DNA of 64,000 nucleotides. Source: Azolla caroliniana (taxonomy: Eukaryota; Polypodiophyta). The notes beneath the pieces are model-generated. The model was not told the origin of the DNA. It ran no database searches and saw only the letters and a program-made list of their open reading frames with translations. Below, piece by piece: positions 25,610 through 39,507 of this stretch (the stretch's first letter is position 1; each line of letters begins with the position of its first letter). A program made the translations under genes and the position numbers. The stretch is taken from the NCBI GenBank assembly GCA_043228905.1, contig JBHGNT010000060.1, forward strand, positions 1-64,000, read 5' to 3'.

Positions 25610-26921
25610 GAAATAAAAATGTTCATACCTGGCTCGTGTGATATCGGATTTTTGTGTTCAAACATGCGTATCGAAGCTAACAACGCTAGCTATGCTATAG
25701 AATTAAAAAATCCAGATTTTGAAACTCAGGTCGAGAGACATGAAGAAATTAGCACATTTGAGGAGGGACTTGAGAAAAGCCCATGAGTCAATTAAAATGT
25801 TTATACCTGGCTCGTGTGATATCGGATTTTTGTGTTCAAAGATGCGTATCGAATCTAAGAACGCTAGCTATGCTATAGAATTAAAAAATCAAGATTTTGA
25901 AACTCAGGTCGAGAGACATGAGGAAGTTAGCAAATTAGAGGAGGGACTTGAAAAGAGGCCGTGAGTCAATTAAAATGTTCATACCAGGCTCTTGTGATAT
26001 CGGATTTTTGTGTTCAAACATGCGTATCGAAGCTAACAACGCTAGTTATGCTATAGAATTAAAAAATGAAGATTTTGAAACTGAGGTCGAGAGACATGAA
26101 GAAATTAGCACATTTGAGGAGGGACATGAGAAGAGCCCATGAGTCAATTAAAATGTTCATACCTGGCTCGTGTGATATCGGACTTTTGTGTTCAAACATG
26201 CGTATCGAAGCTAACAACGCTACCTATGATATGGAATAAAAAAATCAAGATTTTGAAACTCAGGTCAAGAGACAGGAAGAAATTTAGGACATTTGAGGAG
26301 GTAGTGGAGAACAGCCCGTGAGTCAATTAAAATGTTCATACCTGGCTCGCGTGATATCGGATTTTTGTGTTCAAACATGCGTATCGAAGCTAACAACACT
26401 AGCTATGATATAGAATAAAAAAATCAAGATTTTGAAACACAGCTCGAGAGACATGAAGAAATTAGCACATTTGAGGAGGTAGTGGAGAACAGCCCGTGAG
26501 TCAATTAAAATGTTGATACCTGGCTCGTGTGATATCGGATTTTTGTGTTCAAACATGCGTATCGAAGCTAACAACGCTAGCTATGCTATAGAATTAAAAA
26601 ATCCAGATTTTGAAACTCAGGTCGAGAGACATGAAGAAATTAGCACATTTGAGGAGGGACTTGAGAAGAGCCCGTTACGAAATAGAAATGTTCATACCTG
26701 GCTCGTGTGATATCGGATTTTTGTGTTCAAACATGCGTATCGAAGCTAACAACGCTAGCTATGCTATAGAATAAAAAAATCAAGATTTTGAAACTCAGGT
26801 CGAGAGACATGAAGAAATTAGCACATTTGAGGAGGTAGTGGAGAACAACCTGTTAGGAAATAAAAATGTTCATACCTGGCTCGTGTGATATCGGATTTTT
26901 GTGTTCAAACATGCGTATCGA
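25610..26921. repeat. 7-monomer higher-order unit, copy 2 with short run-on
   Basis: Tandem copy of 24363-25609 with all its rare marks at +1,247 bp (GAAACTGAGGTCG near 26079, AAAATGTTGATACC near 26508). The match runs to about 26921, where GAAGCTAACAACG becomes GAAGCTAAGAACG. Confidence 0.9.
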
Positions 26922-29653
26922 AGCTAAGAACGCTAGCTATGCTATAGAATTAAAAAATCAAGATTTTGAAACTCAGGTCGAGAGACATGAAGAAATTAGC
27001 ACATTTGAGGAGGGACTTGAGAAGAGCCCATGAGTCAATTAAATTGTTCATACCTGGCTCCTGTGATATCGGATTTTTGTGTTCAAACATGCGTATCGAA
27101 GCTAACAACGCTAGCTATGCTATAGAATTAAAAAATCAAGATTTTGAAACTCAGGTCGAGAGACATGAGGAAGTTAGCAAATTAGAGGAGGGACTTGAAA
27201 AGAGGCCGTGAGTCAATTAAAATGTTCATACCTGGCTCGTGTGATATCGGATTTTTGTGTTCAAACATGCGTATCGAAGCTAACAACGCTAGTTATGCTA
27301 TAGAATTAAAAAATGAAGATTTTGAAACTCAGGTCGAGAGACATGAAGAAATTAGCACATTTGAGGAGGTAGTGGAGAACAGCCCGTGAGTCAATTAAAA
27401 TGTTCATACCTGGCTCGCGTGATATCGGATTTTTGTGTTCAAACATGCGTATCGAAGCTAACAACACTAGCTATGATATAGAATAAAAAAATCAAGATTT
27501 TGAAACACAGCTCGAGAGACATGAAGAAATTAGCACATTTGAGGAGGTAGTGGAGAACAGCCCGTGAGTCAATTAAAATGTTCATACCTGGCTCGTGTGA
27601 TATCGGATTTTTGTGTTCAAACATGCGTATCGAAGCTAACAACGCTAGCTATGCTATAGAATAAAAAAATCAAGATTTTGAAACTCAGGTCAAGAGACAT
27701 GAAGAAATTAGCACATTTGAGGAGGTAGTGGAGAACAGCCCGTTACGAAATAAAAATGTTCATACCTGGCTCGTGTGATATCGGATTTTTGTGTTCAAAC
27801 ATGCGTATCGAAGCTAACAACGCTAGCTATGCTATAGAATTAAAAAATCCAGATTTTGAAACTCAGGTCAAGAGACATGAAGAAATTTAGGACATTTGAG
27901 GAGGTAGTGGAGAACAGCCCGTGAGTCAATTAAAATGTTCATACCTGGCTCGCGTGATATCGGATTTTTGTGTTCAAACATGCGTATCGAAGCTAACAAC
28001 ACTAGCTATGATATAGAATAAAAAAATCAAGATTTTGAAACTCAGGTCGAGAGACATGAAGAAATTAGCACATTTGAGGAGGTAGTGGAGAACAGCCCGT
28101 TAGGAAATAAAAATGTTCATACCTGGCTCGTGTGATATCGGATTTTTGTGTTCAAAGATCCGTATCGAATCTAAGAACGCTTGCTATGCTATAGAATTAA
28201 AAAATCCAGATTTTGAAACTCAGGTCGAGAGACATGAAGAAATTAGCACATTTGAGGAGGGACTTGAGAAGAGCCCATGAGTCAATTAAAATGTTCATAC
28301 CTGGCTCGTGTGATATCGGATTTTTGTGTTCAAACATGCGTATCGAAGCTAACAACGCTAGTTATGCTATAGAATTAAAAAATCAAGATTTTGAAACTCA
28401 GGTCGAGAGACATGAGGAACTTAGCAAATTAGAGGAGGGACTTGAAAAGAGGCCGTGAGTCAATTAAAATGTTCATACCAGGCTCGTGTGATATCGGATT
28501 TTTGTGTTCAAACATGCGTATCGAAGCTAACAACGCTAGTTATGCTATAGAATTAAAAAATGAAGATTTTGAAACTCAGGTCGAGAGACATGAAGAAATT
28601 AGCACATTTGAGGAGGTAGTGGAGAACAGCCCGTGAGTCAATTAAAATGTTCATACCTGGCTCGTGTGATATCGGACTTTTGTGTTCAAACATGCGTATC
28701 GAAGCTAACAACGCTACCTATGATATGGAATAAAAAAATCAAGATTTTGAAACTCAGGTCAAGAGACAGGAAGAAATTTAGGACATTTGAGGAGGTAGTG
28801 GAGAACAGCCCGTGAGTCAATTAAAATGTTCATACCTGGCTCGCGTGATATCGGATTTTTGTGTTCAAACATGCGTATCGAAGCTAACAACACTAGCTAT
28901 GATATAGAATAAAAAAATCAAGATTTTGAAACACAGCTCGAGAGACATGAAGAAATTAGCACATTTGAGGAGGTAGTGGAGAACAGCCCGTGAGTCAATT
29001 AAAATGTTCATACCTGGCTCGTGTGATATCGGATTTTTGTGTTCAAACATGCGTATCGAAGCTAACAACGCTAGCTATGCTATAGAATAAAAAAATCAAG
29101 ATTTTGAAACTCAGGTCGAGAGACATGAAGAAATTAGCACATTTGAGGAGGTAGTGGAGAACAGCCCGTTACGAAATAAAAATGTTCATACCTGGCTCGT
29201 GTGATATCGGATTTTTGTGTTCAAACATGCGTATCGAAGCTAACAACGCTACCTATGCTATAGAATTAAAAAATCAAGATTTCGAAACTCAGGTCGAGAG
29301 ACATGAGGAAGTTAGCAAATTAGAGGAGGGACTTGAAAAGAGGCCGTGAGTCAATTAAAATGTTCATACCAGGCTCGTGTGATATCGGATTTTTGTGTTC
29401 AAACATGCGTATCGAAGCTAACAACGCTAGCTATGCTATAGAATTAAAAAATCCAGATTTTGAAACTCAGGTCGAGAGACATGAAGAAATTGGCACATTT
29501 GAGGAGGGACTTGAGAAGAGCCCATGAGTCAATTAAAATGTTCATACCTGGCTCGTGTGATATCGGATTTTTGTGTTCAAAGATGCGTATCGAATCTAAG
29601 AACGCTAGCTATGCTATAGAATTAAAAAATCCAGATTTTGAAACTCAGGTCGA
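26922..29653. repeat. Diverged satellite tract of about 15 monomers
   Basis: Monomers of mixed type with weaker periodicities. Monomer order partly repeats at 1,247 bp (26966, 28213, 29460) and partly at 1,426 bp (27439, 28865). The rare AATTAAATTGTTC variant lies near 27041 and AAAGATCCG near 28155. This looks like older copies of the adjacent 7-monomer unit scrambled by later exchange. Confidence 0.8.
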
Positions 29654-30874
29654 GAGACATGAAGAAATTAGCACATTTGAAGAGGTAGTGGAGAACAGCC
29701 CGTTAGGAAATAAAAATGTTCATACCTGGCTCGTGTGATATCGGATTTTTGTGTTCAAACATGCGTATTGAAGCTAACAACGCTACCTATGATATGGAAT
29801 TAAAAAATGCAGATTTTGAAACTCAGGTCGAGAGACATGAAGAAATTAGCACATTTGAAGAGGTAGTGGAGAACAGCCCGTTAGGAAATAAAAATGTTCA
29901 TACCTGGCTCGTGTGATATCGGATTTTTGTGTTCAAACATGCGTATTGAAGCTAACAACGCTACCTATGATATGGAATTAAAAAATGCAGATTTTGAAAC
30001 TCAGGTCGAGAGACATGAAGAAATTAGCACATTTGAGGAGGTAGTGGAGAACAGCCCGTTAGGAAATAAAAATGTTCATACCTGGCTCGTGTGATATCGG
30101 ATTTTTGTGTTCAAACATGCGTATCGAAGCTAACAACGCTAGCTATGCTATATAATTAAAAATCAAGATTTTGAAACTCAGGTCGAGAGACATGAAGAAA
30201 TTAGCACATTTGAGGAGGTAGTGGAGAACAGCCCGTGAGTCAATTAAAATGTTCATACCTGGCTCGTGTGATATCGGATTTTTGTGTTCAAACATGCGTA
30301 TCGAAGCTAACAACGCTACCTATGATATGGAATAAAAAAATCAAGATTTTGAAACTCAAGTCAAGAGACATGAAGAAATTTAGGACATTTGAGGAGGTAG
30401 TGGAGAACAGCCCGTGAGTCAATTAAAATGTTCATACCTGGCTCGTGTGATATCGGATTTTTATGTTCAAACATGCGTATTGAAGATAACAACGCTAGCT
30501 ATGCTATAGAATAAAAAAATCAAGATTTTGAAACTCAGGTCGAGAGACATGAAGAAATTAGCACATTTGAGGAGGTAGTGGAGAACAGCCCGTTATGAAA
30601 TAAAAATGTTCATACCTGGCTCGTGTGATATCGGATTTTTGTGTTCAAACATGCGTATCGAAGCTAACAACGCTAGCTATGCTATAGAATTAAAAAATCC
30701 AGATTTTGAAACTCAGGTCGAGAGACATGAAGAAATTAGCACATTTGAGGAGGGACTTGAGAAAAGCCCATGAGTCAATTAAAATGTTTATACCTGGCTC
30801 GTGTGATATCGGATTTTTGTGTTCAAAGATGCGTATCGAATCTAAGAACGCTAGCTATGCTATAGAATTAAAAA
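29654..30874. repeat. 7-monomer block, copy of 23420-24640 (offset 6,234 bp)
   Basis: Second copy of the block described at 23420, including the CTATATAATTAAAAATC monomer (about 30148) and CCGTTATGAAATAAAAATG (about 30591). It diverges near 30874, where AATCAAGATTTT in the first copy is AATCCAGATTTT here. The two copies bracket the 1,247-bp units and the diverged tract. Confidence 0.88.
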
Positions 30875-32564
30875 ATCCAGATTTTGAAACTCAGGTCGAG
30901 AGACATGAAGAAATTAGCACATTTGAAGAGGTAGTGGAGAACAACCCGTTTGGAAATAAAAATGTTCATACCTGGCTCGTGTGATATCGGATTTTTGTGT
31001 TCAAACATGCGTATTGAAGCTAACAACGCTACCTATGATATGGAATTAAAAAATGCAGATTTTGAAACTCAGGTCGAGAGACATGAAGAAATTAGCACAT
31101 TTGAGGAGGTAGTGGAGAAAAACCCGTTAGGAAATAAAAATGTTCATACCTGGCTCGTGTGATATCGGATTTTTGTGTTCAAACATGCGTATCGAAGCTA
31201 AGAACGCTAGCTATGCTATAGAATTAAAAAATCAAGATTTTGAAACTCAGGTCGAGAGACATGAAGAAATTAGCACATTTGAGGAGGGACTTGAGAAGAG
31301 CCCATGAGTCAATTAAATTGTTCATACCTGGCTCCTGTGATATCGGATTTTTGTGTTCAAACATGCGTATCGAAGCTAACAACGCTAGCTATGCTATAGA
31401 ATTAAAAAATCAAGATTTTGAAACTCAGGTCGAGAGACATGAGGAAGTTAGCAAATTAGAGGAGGGACTTGAAAAGAGGCCGTGAGTCAATTAAAATGTT
31501 CATACCTGGCTCGTGTGATATCGGATTTTTGTGTTCAAACATGCGTATCGAAGCTAACAACACTAGCTATGATATAGAATAAAAAAATCAAGATTTTGAA
31601 ACACAGCTCGAGAGACATGAAGAAATTAGCACATTTGAGGAGGTAGTGGAGAACAGCCCGTGAGTCAATTAAAATGTTCATACCTGGCTCGTGTGATATC
31701 GGATTTTTGTGTTCAAACATGCGTATCGAAGCTAACAACGCTACCTATGATATGGAATAAAAAAATCAAGATTTTGAAACTTAGGTCAAGAGACATGAAG
31801 AAATTTAGGACATTTGAGGAGGTAGTGGAGAACAGCCCGTGAGTCAATTAAAATGTTTATACCTAGCTCGCGTGATATCGGATTTTTGTGTTCAAACATG
31901 CGTATCGAAGCTAACAACACTAGCTATGATATAGAATAAAAAAATCAAGATTTTGAAACTCAGGTCGAGAGACATGAAGAAATTAGCACATTTGAGGAGG
32001 TAGTGGAGAACAGCCCGTTAGGAAATAAAAATGTTCATACCTGGCTCGTGTGATATCGGTTTTTTGTGTTCAAACATGCGTATTGAAGCTAACAACGCTA
32101 GCTATGCTATAGACTTAAAAAATCGAGATTTTGAAACTCAGGTCGAGAGACATGAGGAAGTTAGCAAATTAGAGGAGGGACTTGAAAAGAGGCCGTGAGT
32201 CAATTAAAATATTCATACCACGCTCGTGTGATATCGGATTTTTGTGTTCAAACATGCGTATCGAAGCTAACAACGCTAGCTATGCTATAGAATAAAAAAA
32301 TCCAGATTTTGAAACTCAGGTCGAGAGACATGAAGAAATTAGCACATTTGAAGAGGTAGTGGAGAACAGCCCGTTAGGAAATTAAAATGTTCATACCTGG
32401 CTCGTGTGATATCGGACTTTTGTGTTCAAACATGCGTATCGAAGCTAACAACGCTACCTATGATATGGAATAAAAAAATCAAGATTTTGAAACTCAAGTC
32501 AAGAGACAGGAAGAAATTTAGGACATTTGAGGAGGTAGTGGAGAACAGCCCGTGAGTCAATTAA

Positions 32565-32574
32565 ACATGCGTAT
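32565..32574 (+). repeat. Motif swap inside one monomer
   Basis: Where every other monomer reads TTAAAATGTTCATACC, this one reads TTAAACATGCGTATACC, one base longer. The replaced bases match AAACATGCGTAT, which normally lies across the monomer boundary about 40 bp downstream. It is a short ectopic copy of the satellite's own sequence. Confidence 0.85.
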
Positions 32575-35500
32575 ACCTGGCTCGCGTGATATCGGATTTT
32601 TGTGTTCAAACATGCGTATCGAAGCTAACAACACTAGCTATGATATAGAATAAAAAAATCAAGATTTTGAAACACAGCTCGAGAGACATGAAGAAATTAG
32701 CACATTTGAGGAGGTAGTGGAGAACAGCCCGTGAGTCAATTAAAATGTTCATACCTGGCTCGTGTGATATCGGATTTTTGTGTTCAAACATGCGTATCGA
32801 AGCTAACAACGCTAGCTATGCTATAGAATTAAAAAATCCAGATTTTGAAACTCAGGTCGAGAGACATGAAGAAATTAGCACATTTGAGGAGGGACTTGAG
32901 AAGAGCCCGTTACGAAATAGAAATGTTCATACCTGGCTCGTGTGATATCGGATTTTTGTGTTCAAACATGCGTATCGAAGCTAACAACGCTAGCTATGCT
33001 ATAGAATTAAAAAATCCAGATTTTGAAACTCAGGTCGAGAGACATGAAGAAATTAGCACATTTGAGGAGGGACTTGAGAAGAGCCCATGAGTCAATTAAA
33101 ATGTTCATACCTGGCTCGTGTGATATCGGATTTTTGTGTTCAAAGATGCGTATCGAATCTAAGAACGCTAGCTATGCTATAGAATTAAAAAATCCAGATT
33201 TTGAAACTCAGGTCGAGAGACATGAAGAAATTAGCACATTTGAAGAGGTAGTGGAGAACAGCCCGTTAGGAAATAAAAATGTTCATACCTGGCTCGTGTG
33301 ATATCGGATTTTTGTGTTCAAACATGCGTATTGAAGGTAACAACGCTACCTATGATATGGAATTAAAAAATGCAGATTTTGAAACTCAGGTCAAGAGACA
33401 GGAAGAAATTTAGGACATTTGAGGAGGTAGTGGAGAACAGCCCGTGAGTCAATTAAAATGTTCAAACCTGGCTCGCGTGATATCGGATTTTTGTGTTCAA
33501 ACATGCGTATCGAAGCTAACAACACTAGCTATGATATAGAATAAAAAAATCAAGATTTTGAAACACAGCTCGAGAGACATGAAGAAATTAGCACATTTGA
33601 GGAGGTAGTGGAGAACAGCCCGTGAGTCAATTAAAATGTTCATACCTGGCTCGTGTGATATCGGACTTTTGTGTTCAAACATGCGTATCGAAGCTAACAA
33701 CGCTACCTATGATATGGAATAAAAAAATCAAGATTTTGAAACTCAGGTCGAGAGACATGAAGAAATTTAGGACATTTGAGGAGGTAGTGGAGAACAGCCC
33801 GTGAGTCAATTAAAATGTTCATACCTGGCTCGCGTGATATCGGATTTTTGTGTTCAAACATGCGTATCGAAGCTAACAACACTAGCTATGATATAGAATA
33901 AAAAAATCAAGATTTTGAAACACAGCTCGAGAGACATGAAGAAATTAGCACATTTGAGGAGGTAGTGGAGAACAGCCCGTGAGTCAATTAAAATGTTCAT
34001 ACCTGGCTCGTGTGATATCGGATTTTTGTGTTCAAACATGCGTATCGAAGCTAACAACGCTACCTATGATATGGAATAAAAAAATCAAGATTTTGAAACT
34101 CAGGTCAAGAGACATGAAGAAATTTAGGACATTTGAGGAGGTAGTGGAGAACAGCCCGTGAGTCAATTAAAATGTTCATACCTGGCTCGCGTGATATCGG
34201 ATTTTTGTGTTCAAACATGCGTATCGAAGCTAACAACGCTAGCTATGCTATAGAATTAAAAATCAAGATTTTGAAACTCAGCTCGAGAGACATGAGGAAG
34301 TTAGCAAATTAGAGGAGGGACTTGAAAAGAGGCCGTGAGTCAATTAAAATGTTCATACCTGGCTCGTGTGATATCGGATTTTTGTGTTCAAACATGCGTA
34401 TCAAAGCTAACAACGCTAGCTATGCTATAGAATTAAAAAATCCAGATTTTGAAACTCAGGTCGAGAGACATGAAGAAATTAGCACATTTGAGGAGGTAGT
34501 GGAGAACAGCCCGTGAGTCAATTAAAATGTTCATACCTGGCTCGTGTGATATCGGATTTTTGTGTTCAAACATGCGTATCGAAGCTAACAACACTAGCTA
34601 TGATATAGAATAAAAAAATCAAGATTTTGAAACACAGCTCGAGAGACATGAAGAATTTAGGACATTTGAGGAGGTAGTGGAGAACAGCCCGTGAGTCAAT
34701 TAAAATGTTCATACCTGGCTCGCGTGATATCGGATTTTTGTGTTCAAACATGCGTATCGAAGCTAACAACGCTAGCTATGCTATAGAATTAAAAATCAAG
34801 ATTTTGAAACTCAGGTCAAGAGACATGAAGAAATTAGCACATTTGAGGAGGTAGTGGAGAACAACCCGTTAGGAAATAAAAATCTTCTTACCTGGCTCGT
34901 GTGATATCGGATTTTTGTGTTCAAACATGCGTATCGAAGCTAACAACGCTAGCTATGCTATAGAATTAAAAAATCAAGATTTTGAAACTCAGGTCGAGAG
35001 ACATGAGGAAGTTAGCAAATTAGAGGAGGGACTTGAAACGAGGCCGTGAGTCAATTAAAATGTTCATACCTGGCTCGTGTGATATCGGATTTTTGTGTTC
35101 AAACATGCGTATCGAAGCTAGCAACGCTAGTTATGCTATAGAAGTAAAAAATCAAGATTTTGAAACTCAGGTCGAGCGACATGAAGAAATTAGCACATTT
35201 GAGGAGGTAGTGGAGAACAGCCCGTGAGGCAATTAAAATGTTCATACCTGGCTCGTGTGACATCGGATTTTTATGTTCAAACATGCGTATTGAAGCTAAC
35301 AACGCTAGCTATGCTATAGAATAAAAAAATCAAGATTTTGAAACTCAGGTCGAGAGACATGAAGAAATTAGCACATTTGAGGAGGGACATGAGAAGAGCC
35401 CATGAGTCAATTAAAATGTTCATACCTGGATCGTGTGATATCGGATTTTTGTGTTCAAACATGCGTATCGAAGCTAACAACGCTAGCTATGCTATAGAAT

Positions 35501-36700
35501 TAAAAAATCAAGATTTTGAAACTCAGGTCGAGAGACATGAAGAAATTAGCACATTTGAGGAGGTAGTGGAGAACAGCCCGTTAGGAAATAAAAATGTTCA
35601 TACCTGGCTCGTGTGATATCGGATTTTTGTGTTCAAACATGCGTATCGAAGCTAACAACGCTAGCTATGCTATAGAATTAAAAATCAAGATTTTGAAACT
35701 CAGGTCAAGAGACATGAAGAAATTAGCACATTTGAGGAGGGACTTGAGAAGAGCCCATGAGTCAATTAAAATGTTCATACCTGGCTCCTGTGATATCGGA
35801 TTTTTGTGTTCAAACATGCGTATCGAAGCTAACAACGCTAGCTATGCTATAGAATTAAAAAATCAAGATTTTGAAACTCAGGTCGAGAGACATGAGGAAG
35901 TTAGCAAATTAGAGGAGGGACTTGAAAAGAGGCCGTGAGTCAATTAAAATGTTCATACCAGGCTCTTGTGATATCGGATTTTTGTGTTCAAACATGCGTA
36001 TCGAAGCTAACAACGCTAGTTATGCTATAGAATTAAAAAATGAAGATTTTGAAACTCAGGTCGAGAGACATGAAGAAATTAGCACATTTGAGGAGGTAGT
36101 GGAGAACAGGCCGTGAGTCAATTAAAATGTTCATACCAGGCTCGTGTGATATCGAATTTTTGTGTTCAAACATGCGTATCGAAGCTAACAACGCTAGTTA
36201 TGCTATAGAATTAAAAAATGAAGATTTTGAAACTCAGGTCGAGAGACATGAAGAAATTAGCACATTTGAGGAGGTAGTGGAGAACAGCCCGTGAGTCAAT
36301 TAAAATGTTCATACCTGGCTCGTGTGATATCGGATTTTTGTGTTCAAACATGCGTATCGAAGCTAACAACGCTACCTATGATATGGAATAAAAAATTCAA
36401 GATTTTGAAACTCAGGTCAAGAGACAGGAAGAAATTTAGGACATTTGAGGAGGTAGTGGAGAACAGCCCGTGAGTCAATTAAAATGTTCATACCTGGCTC
36501 GCGTGATATCGGATTTTTGTGTACAAACATGCGTATCGAAGCTAACAACACTAGCTATGATATAGAATAAAAAAATCAAGATTTTGAAACACAGCTCGAG
36601 AGACATGAAGAAATTAGCACATTTGAGGAGGTAGTGGAGAACAGCCCGTGAGTCAATTAAAATGTTCATACCTGGCTCGTGTGATATCGGATTTTTGTGT

Positions 36701-36710
36701 TCAGATTTCG
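36701..36710 (+). repeat. 6-bp loss at a monomer boundary
   Basis: TCAGATTTCG stands where neighbouring monomers have TCAAACATGCGTATCG, a net loss of 6 bp that removes the ATGCG landmark. The upstream monomer also carries the unusual GTGTACAAAC (about 36521). Confidence 0.88.
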
Positions 36711-38439
36711 AAGCTAACAACGCTACCTATGATATGGAATAAAAAAATCAAGATTTTGAAACTCAGGTCGAGAGACATGAAGAAATTAGCACATTTGAGG
36801 AGGTAGTGGAGAACAGCCCGTTAGGAAATAAAAATGTTCATACCTGGCTCGTGTGATATCGGATTTTTGTGTTCAAACATGCGTATCGAAGCTAACAACG
36901 CTAGCTATGCTATAGAATTAAAAAATCAAGATTTTGAAACTCAGGTCGAGAGACATGAAGAAATTAGCACATTTGAGGAGGGACTTGAGAAGAGCCCATG
37001 AGTCAATTAAAATGTTCATACCTAGCTCCTGTGATATCGGATTTTTGTGTTCAAACATGCGTATCGAAGCTAACAACACTAGCTATGCTATAGAATTAAA
37101 AAATCAAGATTTTGAAACTCAGGTCGAGAGAAATGAGGAAGTTAGCAAATTAGAGGAGGGACTTGAAAAGAGGCCGTGAGTCAATTAAAATGTTCATACC
37201 TGGCTCGTGTGACATCGGATTTTTATGTTCAAACATGCGTATTGAAGCTAACAACGCTAGCTATGCTATAGAATAAAAAAATCAAGATTTTGAAACTCAG
37301 GTCGAGAGACATGAAGAAATTAGCACATTTCAGGAGGGACATGAGAAGAGCCCATGAGTCAATTAAAATGTTCATACCTGGCTCGTGTGATATCGGATTT
37401 TTGTGTTCAAACATGCGTATCGAAGCTAACAACGCTAGCTATGCTATAGAATTAAAAAATCAAGATTTTGAAACTCAGGTCGAGAGACATGAAGAAATTA
37501 GCACATTTGAGGAGGTAGTGGAGAACAGCCCGTTAGGAAATAAAAATGTTCATACCTGGCTCGTGTGATATCGGATTTTTGTGTTCAAACATGCGTATCG
37601 AAGCTAACAACACTAGCTATGATATAGAATAAAAAAATCAAGATTTTGAAACTCAGGTCGAGAGACATGAAGAAATTAGCACATTTGAGGAGGTAGTGGA
37701 GAACAGCCCGTGAGTCAATTAAAATGTTCATACCTGGCTCGTGTGATATCGCATTTCTGTGTTCAAACATGCGTATCGAAGCTAAAAACACTAGCTATGA
37801 TATAGAATAAAAAAATCAAGATTTTGAAACACAGCTCGAGAGACATGAAGAAATTAGCACATTTGAGGAGGTAGTGGAGAACAGCCCGTTAGGAAATAAA
37901 AAAGTTCATACCTGGCTCGTGTGATATCGGATTTTTGTGTTCAAACATGCGTATCGAAGCTAACAACGCTAGCTATGCTATAGAATTAAAAAATCAAGAT
38001 TTTGAAACTCAGGTCGAGAGACATGAAGAAATTAGCACATTTGAGGAGGGACTTGAGAAGAGCCCATGAGTCAATTAAAATGTTCATACCTAGCTCCTGT
38101 GATATCGGATTTTTGTGTTCAAACATGCGTATCGAAGCTAACAACGCTAGCTATGCTATAGAATTAAAAAATCAAGAGTTTGAAACTCAGGTCGAGAGAA
38201 ATGAGGAAGTTAGCAAATTAGAGGAGGGACTTGAAAAGAGGCCGTGAGTCAATTAAAATGTTCATACCTGGCTCGTGTGACATCGGATTTTTATGTTCAA
38301 ACATGCGTATTGAAGCTAACAACGCTAGCTATGCTATAGAATAAAAAAATCAAGATTTTGAAACTCAGGTCGAGAGACATGAAGAAATTAGCACATTTGA
38401 GGAGGTAGTGGAGAACAGCCCGTTAGGAAATAAAAATGT

Positions 38440-39507
38440 TCATACCTGGCTCGTGTGATATCGGATTTTTGTGTTCAAACATGCGTATCGAAGCTAACAA
38501 CGCTAGCTATGCTATAGAATTAAAAAATCAAGATTTTGAAACTCAGGTCGAGAGACATGAAGAAATTAGCACATTTGAGGAGGTAGTGGAGAACAGCCCG
38601 TTATGAAATAAAAATGTTCATACCTGGCTCGTGTCATATCGGTTTTTTGTGTTCAAACATGCGTATGGAAGCTAACAACGCTAGCTATGCTATAGAATTA
38701 AAAAATCAAGATTTTGAAACTCAGGTCGAGAGACATGAAGAAATTAGCACATTTGAGGAGGGACTTGAGAAGAGCCCATGAGTCAATTAAAATGTTCATA
38801 CCTGGCTCGTGTGAGATCGGATTTTTGTGTTCAAAGATGCGTATCGAATCTAAGAACGCTAGCTATGCTATAGAATTAAAAAATCCAGATTTTGAAACTC
38901 AGGTCGAGAGACATGAAGAAATTAGCACATTTGAAGAGGTAGTGGAGAACAGCCCGTTAGGAAATAAAAATGTTCATACCTGGCTCGTGTGATATCGGAT
39001 TTTTGTGTTCAAAGATGCGTATCGAAGCTAACAACGCTAGCTATGCTATAGAATTAAAAAATCAAGATTTTGAAACTCAGGTCGAGAGACATGAAGAAAT
39101 TAGCACATTTGAGGAGGTAGTGGAGAACAGCCCGTTATGAAATAAAAATGTTCATACCTGGCTCGTGTCATATCGGTTTTTTGTGTTCAAACATGCGTAT
39201 GGAAGCTAACAACGCTAGCTATGCTATAGAATTAAAAAATCAAGATTTTGAAACTCAGGTCGAGAGACATGAAGAAATTAGCACATTTGAGGAGGGACTT
39301 GAGAAGAGCCCATGAGTCAATTAAAATGTTCATACCTGGCTCGTGTGATATCGGATTTTTGTGTTCAAAGATGCGTATCGAATCTAAGAACGCTAGCTAT
39401 GCTATAGAATTAAAAAATGAAGATTTTGAAACTCAGGTCGAGAGACATGAAGAAATTAGCACATTTGAAGAGGTAGTGGAGAACAGCCCGTTAGGAAATA
39501 AAAATGT
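38440..39507. repeat. Two tandem 3-monomer units (534 bp each)
   Basis: Trimer units at about 38440-38973 and 38974-39507. Both contain CCGTTATGAAATAAAAATG and the rare combination GTGTCATATCGGTTTTTTG followed by GCGTATGGAAGC (about 38634 and 39168). They differ at a few bases, for example TTCAAACATGCG against TTCAAAGATGCG, and AATCCAGATTTT against AATGAAGATTTT. Confidence 0.88.

Larger units (their letters stand above)
30875..38439. repeat. Low-order satellite tract of about 42 monomers
   Basis: The least regularly organised part of the window, satellite only. Local echoes are: 31180-31490 like 26906-27216 (offset 4,274); a dimer repeated at 357 bp around 33480-34190; 35.1-35.6 kb like 37.2-37.6 kb (offset 1,952, shortened by the 6-bp loss at 36701); and 36.84-37.3 kb like 37.91-38.37 kb (offset 1,068). 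Private small changes are frequent, including GAAGAATTTAGG near 34652, CTTCTTACC near 34884, GTCGAGCGACATG near 35172, GTGAGGCAATT near 35225 and GTGTACAAAC near 36521. No gene or inserted element is present. Confidence 0.85.
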
